Assembly (NCBI GenBank): GCA_001603115.1
Contig: LVBG01000013.1
Location: 40,207 to 104,206 of the forward strand
Direction of reading: 5' to 3'
Length of the DNA: 64,000 bases
From: Spirochaetales bacterium Spiro_05
GTDB taxonomy: Bacteria; Spirochaetota; Spirochaetia; Sphaerochaetales; Sphaerochaetaceae
Part shown: in pieces, positions 34,178 through 41,802 of the stretch
Position numbering within the stretch: the stretch's first letter is position 1
Layout: each line of letters opens with the position of its first letter
The notes under the pieces: generated by a model
Databases searched by the model: none
The model's input: the letters and a program-made list of their open reading frames with translations, nothing else
What the model was told of the DNA's origin: nothing
Position numbers and translations under genes: made by a program

Positions 34178-34206
34178 ATTGTAAACAATATATTTTCAGT
34201 TGTCAA
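34178..34206 (-). promoter_or_regulatory. promoter and overlapping operator of the TRAP operon
   Basis: On the minus strand, TTGACA (34201-34206), a 17-base spacer, and TACAAT (34178-34183). The palindrome ATTGTAAACAAT at 34178-34189 covers the -10 box, so a bound dimer would block transcription. The operon's own FCD-type GntR is the natural candidate. A further GAACTAATTGTTC palindrome lies downstream at about 34151-34163. Confidence 0.7.
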
Positions 34207-34426
34207 ACTTTTTATTTCATTATTTATAGTGATTTATTTTGTGCATATATTAATATTATCTGTACCATGGGAAAGATTTAAGTAATATTTTGATAGTACT
34301 TCTTTCTATTTGTCGACAATTAAAATCCCAAGGCGCACCGTACTATACGCTTCTCTCGCAAGGACTTCACACCTGTCTTGGAATGTAAAAACCCAATACG
34401 TGCGAAACAATAGACTGCTCCATAGA

Positions 34427-34451
34427 ACGAGGCCTGGAAACCAGGCCTCGT
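34427..34451. terminator. strong hairpin at the end of a minus-strand gene stump
   Basis: ACGAGGCCTGG, loop AAA, CCAGGCCTCGT: a perfect 11-bp stem. It lies 31 bases after the stop of the truncated minus-strand reading frame, as a terminator that survived the loss of its gene's front part. Confidence 0.65.
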
Positions 34452-34481
34452 CTCATACCGCAGTTAGGTTGGAATCTACAA

Positions 34482-34690
34482 TTAGGTGTCCAGCAACTGG
34501 TCAATGAGAGCCTTTCGCTTCTCCTTTGCTGCTTGTTGCTGTGCCATGATGCCACCAAACCACGCAACAGACTCTTCCAAATGCTGATGAGCCATATCCA
34601 GCATTGTTTGCATGGCGCGAGCACTCGTACCTCCATCAACATCCCGCTTTACCACAAATGCAAGCGGATCGAGACTCTCTTTGATCGGGG
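34482..34690 (-). pseudogene. C-terminal stump of an unidentified protein
   Basis: The last 70 or so codons of a minus-strand frame, ending ...MAQQQAAKEKRKALIDQLLDT. They look helical and protein-like (TMLDMAHQHLEESVAWFGGIM) and are followed by a strong terminator. Upstream the frame continues only as antisense of a GntR remnant, so the gene's N-terminal part is lost. I cannot identify the family. The right boundary near 34690 is approximate. Confidence 0.4.
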
Positions 34691-34956
34691 CAAAGTTCAT
34701 CAGAGCTTTGCGAGAGTACTGTGAGAACCCCATGTTGGCAAAATACTCGAGCTCTATCACCACCTTGGTGGAGAATTTCAGCAAAGTAACCCATAGCATC
34801 CCACTCTTCCCTGATGAATCAGCACCGGAGAGAATGGAAATCCTGGATGCCATCATCGCCAAGGATGCAAAAAAGGCCGAGGAAAAAGCCCGTGCCCATG
34901 CCCAGCTCTGCTTTGTGAGAATCATGAGTTCGGCAACACAGAGAAACGGCTACTAA
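34691..34956 (+). pseudogene. GntR-FCD regulator remnant (C-terminal part)
   Basis: The plus-strand frame reads KFIRALREYCENPMLAKY...MEILDAIIAKDAKKAEEKARAHAQLCFVRI, clearly the last helices of an FCD domain. The usual FHRAL, HMEIL and H-helix histidines appear as Ile, Arg and Ala, so metal binding is lost. No winged-helix domain precedes it; stops interrupt the frame upstream. It is a dead regulator fragment facing the unrelated stump on the other strand. Confidence 0.6.
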
Positions 34957-35075
34957 GCACCCTCTTTCTCATCACCAACATCCCGGCCATCACGATGACG
35001 CTCCCGGCCATCATGATGTAAAGGAAGTACACAATCACTCACATGCAACCGCTGCAGGATGATCCTGCAGCGGTT
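34928..35075 (+). other. His-rich frame with a 14-bp direct repeat, ending in a terminator hairpin
   Basis: After the GntR remnant, an adjacent frame encodes a His-rich stretch (KHPLSHHQHPGHHDDAPGHH) arising from a repeated CCCGGCCATCAyGATGA sequence. It has no start codon and may be the frameshifted tail of the same dead gene. AACCGCTGCAGGA, loop TGA, TCCTGCAGCGGTT at 35047-35075 is a perfect 13-bp hairpin followed by CTTCATT, a terminator. Confidence 0.4.
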
Positions 35076-35235
35076 CTTCATTAAGGCAAGGATGAAACCC
35101 TGAGACTCATGCATTGCGATGCAACTATCATACATACCCAACAGTCCAATTCAGATTAATACATTCAACTATCTCCGATATTATACTATTGATAAAATAA
35201 TTTTATATAAGTATAATTTATTCAGAGGTGACGCA

Positions 35236-36345
35236 ATGAACACTGAAATTCTATCGGCTAACATCAAACGATACAGAAGCCAGAAAAAACTCACCCAGCA
35301 AGAACTATCAGAGCGCTCAGGAGTCTCTCTTCCAACCATCAAGAATTTGGAAAGGAGTATTGGCGTTCCACGAACCAATACGCTGCTTGCACTCACTCGT
35401 GTGTTGGACTGCACATTGCAAGAGCTTGTAAAGCCTATTGGAGAACTCTCATCTGTGCGGTTTCGTGCGGAAAACAAATTGAATCGCAGAGAACAGATTT
35501 TGGCTGAAGTCTTCACTTGGCTCAAGAATTATGCATTTTTAGAGACTCTATTGGCAGATAAGAAAGCATGGCCACTCAGTGAACTCGGCTTGACCAAGAA
35601 CTCGCTTACGCCGATCCAGTATGCACAAGAAGCAAGAAAATCCCTTGGTTTGCATAATAACGAGCCTATTCACGATATCTGTGGTCTTCTGGAAACGTGT
35701 GGGATCAAGATTCTTGGGCTTTCTTATGCATCGGATGCATTCAATGGGCTATCCGTAGGTCCGAGCGATTCGGGTCCAGCAATTGTAATCAACACTTGGC
35801 CACGGATAAGCATAGAAAGACAAATTTTCAGCACTGCACACGAGCTGGGTCATTTGTTGATGCATCAAGGTGATTATAATCGCGACACTCATACAGAAGA
35901 ACCCTCCTGCGAAAAAGAGGCTGATGAATTTGCCAGCTACTTCCTCCTCCCTGAACAAGGATTCATAAGAGAGTGGGATGAAACTGCAGGCCTGTCATTT
36001 GTCGATAGGGTCATGAAAGTCAAGCGTATCTACCATGTCAGCTACAAGACTGTCCTATACCGGCTCGACCAGAAAGGGGTTGCTGATGATTCAATTTGGA
36101 TTCATTTCCAACAGCGCTATGAAGCACTATACAATAGGAACCTCTCTTTCAAAGAAGAGCTGGTTGAGGAGCGAACCGAACCCTTTGGTTTGAAGTCTTT
36201 CGACTTCCAAGCTGATAGGTTGAGCCGTCTTGTGCGTCAGGCTGTAGAGGAAGAGAAGATATCATTGTCACGGGCAGCAGAAATCCTGCATATCTCAACA
36301 CAGCACATGATGGAACGCGTTGTCGAGTGGGAGGAATTTTCCTAA
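35236..36345 (+). CDS. XRE helix-turn-helix and ImmA/IrrE metallopeptidase fusion
   Basis: About 370 residues. An N-terminal XRE helix-turn-helix (TQQELSERSGVSLPTIKNLE) occupies residues 1-65. A middle ImmA/IrrE-type domain carries the zinc site HELGH at about 202-206 with a downstream CEKEADEFASYFLLP. A C-terminal helical region of about 100 residues ends in ISLSRAAEILHISTQ. This is the layout of antitoxin or stress regulators that cleave a repressor or sit beside a toxin. The start at 36-38 (MNTEIL) follows GAGG. The next frame begins like a PIN toxin but is broken, so this may be an orphan antitoxin. Confidence 0.85.
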   Translation: MNTEILSANIKRYRSQKKLTQQELSERSGVSLPTIKNLERSIGVPRTNTLLALTRVLDCTLQELVKPIGELSSVRFRAENKLNRREQILAEVFTWLKNYAFLETLLADKKAWPLSELGLTKNSLTPIQYAQEARKSLGLHNNEPIHDICGLLETCGIKILGLSYASDAFNGLSVGPSDSGPAIVINTWPRISIERQIFSTAHELGHLLMHQGDYNRDTHTEEPSCEKEADEFASYFLLPEQGFIREWDETAGLSFVDRVMKVKRIYHVSYKTVLYRLDQKGVADDSIWIHFQQRYEALYNRNLSFKEELVEERTEPFGLKSFDFQADRLSRLVRQAVEEEKISLSRAAEILHISTQHMMERVVEWEEFS

Positions 36346-36358
36346 TGGTCACCATTCA

Positions 36359-36535
36359 ATGATCATCGATTCCTGCTTCTTGATTGACTACACAACAGGG
36401 ACCATTCACCAAGGAATTGTTTCATGTAATGAGCCGGAGCATTATTCATCAAGCTCCGCAAATAAAGATGAGTATCGGCTGGGTGCCTGCAACCAGCACC
36501 CCAAGCCGATATCTTGTTCGTTGATGCTCTTCTGA
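36359..36535 (+). pseudogene. PIN-domain-like toxin stump
   Basis: Thirteen bases after the XRE-ImmA stop, an ATG opens MIIDSCFLIDYTTG, the first beta-strand and acidic residue of a PIN nuclease (MIxDxxFLIDY). After that the sequence loses any likeness and runs into two hairpins: CGGAGC/GCTCCG at 36435-36458 and the terminator at 36474. The rest of the toxin has been deleted. The call rests on 11-13 residues plus its usual position after such an antitoxin. Confidence 0.4.
36474..36510. terminator. terminator between converging units
   Basis: ATCGGCT-GGGTGC, nine-base loop, GCACCC-CA-AGCCGAT, followed rightward by ATCTTGTTC. A 13-bp stem with a small bulge, 36 bases beyond the MlrC-family stop, probably ending the minus-strand CutC-ROK-MlrC transcript. 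Confidence 0.65.
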
Positions 36536-36545
36536 AATCAGGCAA

Positions 36546-38006
36546 TCACTCCCACTCGGCACGTACATCCGTATCAAGCGGATAGACCGGACGGGGAAGA
36601 TATTTGTAGGGCAAGGAAGCGAGCACCTCGTTGGTGGAGCCGTCGGTCAGGGCCATCACCGAGTAGCGGCTGATCGCCCGGATCTCCGGCTCAAGATAGC
36701 CCAACTTCACCACGATCAGGAGCCGTTCTTCGGGAATCACCGACAGGGCTCTCATCATCTCAGGGTCATACGCTCCCACATGCTTGCTGGTGACCACCAC
36801 ATCAATGCCACCGGTATGGATGAGGGCAAGGTCAACCTTGTTCCCATCCCAGTCACGCTTCAGCGCCTTGACGGTCATGGTCCCCACCACCGGTGTGCTC
36901 TTCTGCGTATCGAAGGCTGCACCAAGCGAGCCGGTGAATGAAGCATCAATCCCTTCTGCAAATGCACGCTCAACCAAGGCAGGGTCGTAGAAACACTGGT
37001 AGAGCGCAGGAGGAGTAAGCGAGGAAGCATTGGGGTCTGCGAGCATGAGCTTGAGAAAGTTGGTGACATCGCCGCTGGAACCTGCGGTGGGGTTGTCACC
37101 ACTGTCGCTGATCACCACCGGAGCGCTGTCCTCGGTACGCTCGAGGCACACCCTCAGCGCCTCCTTCGGCTCATGGGTCTCATTGTAGAAACAGAACTTC
37201 TGCCGCTTGTTCCAAAAGCGCTTGGCAAGGTCCAAGGCAAGGCCCTTGGCAAGGTCTCTTCTCCCATCCGCCACCACAAGGGCAACGATGCTGTTCGGAG
37301 CGGTATCGGCCCAAGGGAAGCCCAAAAGGTAGGAAGCGGCCATGATGTGCTCACCCTTTTCCAACTCCCTCAGATCGCTCATGAGGCCGAGCATCGGCTC
37401 GACGCTGGTCTCGCTCTGCTCCCCCGCCACGATCATGGGGATGCGTACCATCTCCATCACGGGTTTCGCACCCCTTTCCAGGGTCTGGATGATCATGCTT
37501 GCTGCATGCTTTCCGGTGGCAAAGGTATCGGTATGGGGAGCGCACTTGTATCCTACAAATCCATCAGCAGAAGCAAGCATGGCATCGGTGATGGTTGCAT
37601 GCATATCCAGGGAGGTGATCAGGGGAACACTCGGCTGGATTTTCCTGATGGCAGAGAGCAGATCGCCCTCAGCTTCGCCCAACCCATGCACACGCATCGA
37701 GCCGTGGAGGGAGAGACAGATCGCATCAATCTCCCCTGCACTCTGAAGGGTGGTGAGCAGCTCCTCTTTCAGCGTCTCATAGACCTCACGCTCCCACTCC
37801 CCGTTGGGAACTGCACGGGCGATGAGGGTCGGGATGACCTCATAGCCAGCCTCAAGCAGGGTGGATACCACCCCGCCGATACTGTCGTCCTGGATGGGGC
37901 TGAGCATCTCGGCTCCCCGTCTGATGCGGATATCCTGCCAACCGGCAAGAATGGGATTGAACGTATTGGACTCGTGGTGCATACCACCGACTACGACGCG
38001 TTTCAT
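36546..38006 (-). CDS. MlrC/M81-family metallopeptidase-like protein
   Basis: About 486 residues from MKRVVVGGMHHESNTFNP, with AAGGAG nine bases upstream. Zinc-site motifs of the microcystinase C (MlrC, DUF1485/M81) family are seen: MHHESNTF, CLSLHGSM, SLDMHATIT and CAPHTDTFATG. The C-terminal half has SDSGDNPTAGSSGDVT. MlrC cleaves a linear microcystin peptide, but most relatives lie in sugar or amide catabolic operons with unknown substrates. It is encoded 14 bases after the ROK regulator in the CutC-ROK-MlrC tail of a sugar ABC operon. Its substrate here is unknown. Confidence 0.85.
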   Translation of the reverse strand: MKRVVVGGMHHESNTFNPILAGWQDIRIRRGAEMLSPIQDDSIGGVVSTLLEAGYEVIPTLIARAVPNGEWEREVYETLKEELLTTLQSAGEIDAICLSLHGSMRVHGLGEAEGDLLSAIRKIQPSVPLITSLDMHATITDAMLASADGFVGYKCAPHTDTFATGKHAASMIIQTLERGAKPVMEMVRIPMIVAGEQSETSVEPMLGLMSDLRELEKGEHIMAASYLLGFPWADTAPNSIVALVVADGRRDLAKGLALDLAKRFWNKRQKFCFYNETHEPKEALRVCLERTEDSAPVVISDSGDNPTAGSSGDVTNFLKLMLADPNASSLTPPALYQCFYDPALVERAFAEGIDASFTGSLGAAFDTQKSTPVVGTMTVKALKRDWDGNKVDLALIHTGGIDVVVTSKHVGAYDPEMMRALSVIPEERLLIVVKLGYLEPEIRAISRYSVMALTDGSTNEVLASLPYKYLPRPVYPLDTDVRAEWE

Positions 38007-38020
38007 CTGGTTGGATCTCC

Positions 38021-39169
38021 TTATTCGATTGCGCTCTGCAAAAGCGAGCTCCACCGCCAGGCACCCGAAGAGGTGTCACCCACCTGGGGAATGCGGTAAA
38101 AGAGGGAGAGCACGTTGACCGCCGCCCCCTCGGAAGCATCATTATGCGCATTGGCATAGACCACCTTGTCACGCACATCGTCGGACAGAAGCGTCTGCAC
38201 CTCGGCAAAGTAGTCGGTGAGAAAACCCCCAAGGTAGATGGTCTGGGGATCGAGCACCGAGGCGATGCTGCGGATGTTGGCAGCCAACTCGGAAAGCAAG
38301 GCATGACGCATCGCCCCATCCGTTTCCAAGTCATCCATGGCGGTGGCAAGCTGCCTCCCTTGCACCGAAGGGTTCATCATCGCACTGACAAACTCCCCTG
38401 CCCGGCTTTCCGAGCCGCGATAGAGCGTACCTCCGAAGACCAGACCAAGCCCGATGCCGAAGGGAGAGACGCCCTCCGGCACATGGGTGCGGGGATAGCG
38501 GCGTGCAAGCAGGTACAAGAAGTTGTCCCGCCGCTCCTCCGCTCCCTCAAAGAGGTAACGCTGGACACAGCAGTTGGCATCGTTCTCCATGATGATGGGG
38601 AAGGAAAACGTCTTTTGGAAGAAAGAAGAGAAGTCCTGGCCCTTCAGGGCATGGGTCCAGCAATCCCTGACAGCCTGTGCGTTGCTCTCCACGATACCGG
38701 GGAGGGCGATGCCCACCCCCAGGATGGGAAAGCCGTCACAGAAGGAAAAGACCCTGTCCACCACATCCTTGACCAAGTGCTCAAAGCGTTCACGGGGTTC
38801 AAATCCCTCAAGTGTGGGATACTCCACCTTCTGGGAGTAGAGGACGGACCCCTTGGCGTCGAGAACCGAGGCCCAGCCGCAATCGGCAAGCAGCTCCAGC
38901 CCGATGACACGAAAGATGTCAGAGTTGAGCTCAAGCATGACAGCCCTGCGGCCGAGGGTGGTGGTCTTGCCTGTCTCAGGCTCCTGGAGGCTCTCGCGTA
39001 CCAAGCCTGCCTCTAGGAGACGGTTGATGTTGTAGGTGACCGTAGAGGGCTGCAAGCCCAGTTCACGGGCGATGGCGACACGCGTCGTCGATCCCTTGCG
39101 CAGGAGGCGCAGGACCAAGAGTGCGTTTGCCAGCTTCTGGTACTGGCTGTTGCCCACCACCTTTCTCAT
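38021..39169 (-). CDS. ROK-family transcriptional regulator
   Basis: 382 residues. The N-terminal winged helix of NagC/Mlc type (ARELGLQPSTVTYNINRLLEAGLV) covers residues 10-70. The ROK domain follows (VIGLELLADCGWASVLD, ILGVGIALPGIV, IIMENDANCCVQRYLFE). The Cys-rich ROK zinc motif (CxCGxxGC) is absent, and the kinase DxGxT motif is degenerate, so it is a sensor, not a kinase. Its ATG overlaps the CutC stop by four bases. It probably represses the adjacent sugar ABC operon. Confidence 0.9.
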   Translation of the reverse strand: MRKVVGNSQYQKLANALLVLRLLRKGSTTRVAIARELGLQPSTVTYNINRLLEAGLVRESLQEPETGKTTTLGRRAVMLELNSDIFRVIGLELLADCGWASVLDAKGSVLYSQKVEYPTLEGFEPRERFEHLVKDVVDRVFSFCDGFPILGVGIALPGIVESNAQAVRDCWTHALKGQDFSSFFQKTFSFPIIMENDANCCVQRYLFEGAEERRDNFLYLLARRYPRTHVPEGVSPFGIGLGLVFGGTLYRGSESRAGEFVSAMMNPSVQGRQLATAMDDLETDGAMRHALLSELAANIRSIASVLDPQTIYLGGFLTDYFAEVQTLLSDDVRDKVVYANAHNDASEGAAVNVLSLFYRIPQVGDTSSGAWRWSSLLQSAIE

Positions 39170-39921
39170 CAGGACCTCACCTTGCCCAACATATGCGAGA
39201 CCCGGTTGGGGTCGGTGTGCTGAATCATGAACTCAGGCTGGCGCAACAGGCCTCCCATGTAGATATGGTCGGGTCGGTACTCCATCCGGCTCTGGTACTC
39301 ACGATGGAGGTACATGTGATACTCCTTGGCCTGGAGGGTCTGGTGGATGCGCTCGATATTGCGCTCGTTGATACCGGCTCCCGGCATGATCACAATCTTG
39401 TCTCCATAGCGTTTGATGAGGTCGGCAAGCAGGTCCAGTCCTTCGGGGACGGACGCTTCCAGACCGCTGGTCAGGATGCGGTCGACCCCGAGCTCGATGA
39501 GATCCTCTATTGCCTTGTACGGATCGCGTGTCATATCGAAGGCGCGATGGAAGGTAACCGGCAAGGGACGGGCAACCTCAAGGAAGGCACGGCTTCGTTC
39601 CTTGTCGATCTCTCCTTCTGGGGTGAGGATGCCGAAAACCAGGGCATTGGCCCCTGCCTCGCGAAAGAGGCGGGCATCGGAGAGCATGGTCTCAAACTCG
39701 AGCTCGGAGTAGCAGAAGTCGCCTCCTCGCGGCCTGATCATGACATTGATGGGGATGGAAGTCTTCTCTTTTGCCACCAGGAATGAACCCAGGGTGGGAG
39801 TGAGCCCCCCTTCGAAGAGGTCGGAACAAAACTCAACCCTACTCGCTCCACCTTCTTCGGCAGCGATGATGGATTGGACGGAATCGAGGCATATTTCGAT
39901 GGTCACATCGTTTACAAGCAC
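39169..39921 (-). CDS. cutC: CutC-family protein
   Basis: About 250 residues with a CutC TIM barrel: TIEICLDSVQSIIAAEEGGASRVEFCSDL at the start, VMIRPRGGDFCYSE near 65, FGILTPEGEID near 95, PVTFHRAFDM near 125, LTSGLEASVPEG near 155, IMPGAGINERNI near 185. CutC is named for copper homeostasis, but its real activity is unsettled. The start is probably the GTG at 39921, eight bases after GAAGGAG, rather than the track's ATG at 39942. A TATAAT box just upstream implies its own promoter. It is coupled by a four-base overlap to the ROK gene. Repeated pairing with sugar operons suggests a carbohydrate role. Confidence 0.9.
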   Translation of the reverse strand: MLVNDVTIEICLDSVQSIIAAEEGGASRVEFCSDLFEGGLTPTLGSFLVAKEKTSIPINVMIRPRGGDFCYSELEFETMLSDARLFREAGANALVFGILTPEGEIDKERSRAFLEVARPLPVTFHRAFDMTRDPYKAIEDLIELGVDRILTSGLEASVPEGLDLLADLIKRYGDKIVIMPGAGINERNIERIHQTLQAKEYHMYLHREYQSRMEYRPDHIYMGGLLRQPEFMIQHTDPNRVSHMLGKVRS

Positions 39922-39948
39922 AGCGTATACTCCTTCTGACATGGTAGC

Positions 39949-39954
39949 ATTATA
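39949..39954 (-). promoter_or_regulatory. -10 box of an internal promoter for cutC-ROK-mlrC
   Basis: A perfect TATAAT on the minus strand 27 bases before the GTG start of cutC, in the gap after the second permease gene. A TTTTTC-like -35 region lies about 17 bases upstream. It would allow these three genes to be made without the ABC transporter. Confidence 0.45.
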
Positions 39955-39986
39955 TCAAGGCTCAAGGTGAGAAAAAATTTCTTGCA

Positions 39987-40829
39987 TTACTCCTTCAAAG
40001 CCCCTTCTCCGAATCCCTTGATCACCGACTCATGGGCAACCAAGTAAAGTATGAACATCGGAATCGTTCCCACCACCAGGGCGGCGAACTGCAATCCGTA
40101 GTCCTCGTTGAGGCGACCGGCAAAGGAGTTGATCGAAACCGGAAGGCTTCGCATGTTCTCCCCGCTGGTCAGGGTAAAGACCATCAGAAACTCGTTCCAG
40201 TTCCCCAGAAAGTTCAGGATGGCCATGGTGGCAAGAACCGGGGTGGAAACGATGAGAATGATCTTCCAGAAGATCTGAATGTAGGAAGCTCCGTCAATGA
40301 CGGCAGCCTCAATGAGGGCATCGGGGACACCCCGGATGTAGCTGGTGGAGAGCAGGACCGCCATCGGCAGGCCGAAGGCGATGTACGGCAGGATGACTCC
40401 CAGGCGGGTGTTGTAGAGGCCCACACTGGTTTCCATGATGAACAAGGGGGTTATGACCGAGTTCACCGTGATCAGGAGGCCGAGGGTGAAGAGACTGAAG
40501 TAGACACTGCTGCTTTTAAAGCCGAACTTGGTCAGGGCGAACCCCGCAGCCAAGGCAAGCAGGACGGTGCTGACGGTACTCAGGCCTGAGTAGAAAATGC
40601 TGTTGAGAAACGAGACAACCAGGTTCCCGTACTTGAATGCCTTCTGATAGTTCTCCCAGGTGGGAGCAGTGGGAAGGCGCAGCGGGTGCAGCATGATCTC
40701 ACCCATCGGCTTGAACGAGGAGTAGAGCATCCAGACCACCGGAAGGATGGTGACCAGGGTGAACAGGATGAGCAAGATATAGGAGACGATGGTCCAGCTG
40801 CGGGATATGGTTTGGGTTCTTCCTGACAT
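39987..40829 (-). CDS. ABC sugar transporter permease (MalG/UgpE type)
   Basis: 280 residues with six membrane helices. ISRSWTIVSYILLILFTLVTILPVVWMLYSSFKP is the classic MalG-type opening. The EAA loop PDALIEAAVIDGASYIQIFWKIIL lies near residue 190. It forms a heterodimer with the MalF-type permease encoded 9 bases upstream. No ATPase gene is in this operon. Confidence 0.92.
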   Translation of the reverse strand: MSGRTQTISRSWTIVSYILLILFTLVTILPVVWMLYSSFKPMGEIMLHPLRLPTAPTWENYQKAFKYGNLVVSFLNSIFYSGLSTVSTVLLALAAGFALTKFGFKSSSVYFSLFTLGLLITVNSVITPLFIMETSVGLYNTRLGVILPYIAFGLPMAVLLSTSYIRGVPDALIEAAVIDGASYIQIFWKIILIVSTPVLATMAILNFLGNWNEFLMVFTLTSGENMRSLPVSINSFAGRLNEDYGLQFAALVVGTIPMFILYLVAHESVIKGFGEGALKE

Positions 40830-40838
40830 CGCTTCCTC

Positions 40839-41723
40839 CTACTCAAACTTCTTCTGGGCTTTGGCGTAGATTCCCCGTACCAGGGAGATCAGGCCGACGC
40901 TCAGGATGACGATGATGATCGATACCGCACTGCCCTTTCCGTAGTTGTGGAAGGTGAAGGTGTGCTGGTAGAGATAGAGGGCCATGACGTAGGTGTAGTT
41001 GACCGGCCCTCCTGCGGTCATGGCATAGACCAGGTCGAAGCTCTTCAGGCTTCCGCTGATGGCCAGCACCGAACAGGTGAAGATGACCGGGCTGAGGGCC
41101 GGAAGCACAATCTTGGTGATGATTGTCGTCTCCTTCGCCCCATCGATGACCGCTGCCTCGAAGACCGAGCTGGGGATTCTCTGCAGGTTGGCCAGAAAGA
41201 TGACCATGTACAGGCTGGTGTGTTGCCACAGCAGCACCACCAGCACCGGCAGCATGGCAAACTTCTCGCTTTCGAAAATCCTGACGACGTAGTCAGGATT
41301 GGAGGTGATCATGCGGACAAAGGTGGTGTAGATGCCCACCGGGCTGAAGACGCGGTTCCACAAAAGGGCGATGACCACCGAGCTGATGGTGATGGGAAGG
41401 AAGATCATGAACTCGAAGAACTTGGTACCCTTCACCCACTTGCGGTGCAAGAGGTACGCGAGCAGGATGCCCAGGGGAATCTGCCCCAGGACGCTGATGA
41501 GCATGATCTGGATGTTGTTCCAGAGGGAGCGATGAAACACGGGGTCGCTGAGGATGTCCATATAGTTCCCAAGTCCGATGAAGCCGGTCATGCGGAAGCG
41601 TCTCCACTCCGTAAAGGATAATCCCAGGCTCATGAAGATCGGGAAGATGATAATCGCCAGATAGATGAGCAACGCGGGCAGCAGCAGTACGTAGTAGCTC
41701 GAGCGTTTGTTCAGTCTTGGCAT
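40839..41723 (-). CDS. ABC sugar transporter permease (MalF/UgpA type)
   Basis: 294 residues with six membrane helices, opening with YYVLLLPALLIYLAIIIFPIFMSLGLSFTEW. The EAA loop IPSSVFEAAVIDGAKETTII lies near residue 205. It is the partner of the MalG-type permease. GGAGG lies upstream of the start. A hairpin separates it from the binding-protein gene. Confidence 0.92.
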   Translation of the reverse strand: MPRLNKRSSYYVLLLPALLIYLAIIIFPIFMSLGLSFTEWRRFRMTGFIGLGNYMDILSDPVFHRSLWNNIQIMLISVLGQIPLGILLAYLLHRKWVKGTKFFEFMIFLPITISSVVIALLWNRVFSPVGIYTTFVRMITSNPDYVVRIFESEKFAMLPVLVVLLWQHTSLYMVIFLANLQRIPSSVFEAAVIDGAKETTIITKIVLPALSPVIFTCSVLAISGSLKSFDLVYAMTAGGPVNYTYVMALYLYQHTFTFHNYGKGSAVSIIIVILSVGLISLVRGIYAKAQKKFE

Positions 41724-41749
41724 GCTGGACTCCTCCTAGGTCAGAATGA

Positions 41750-41784
41750 TCGTGCCGGTAGGCCGAATTTGCTTACCGGCACGA
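41750..41784 (-). terminator. hairpin between binding-protein and permease genes
   Basis: TCGTGCCGGTA, 13-base loop, TACCGGCACGA: a perfect 11-bp stem within the 79-base gap after the binding-protein stop. Probably a partial terminator or RNase barrier. Confidence 0.65.
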
Positions 41785-41802
41785 GACAGGAAACAAAAGT
41801 AG

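Noticed and set aside
34482-34925. Full 147-codon minus-strand ORF as one real gene
   Set aside because: Its first half is the antisense of recognisable FCD-domain codons on the plus strand; only the last 70 or so codons look like protein.
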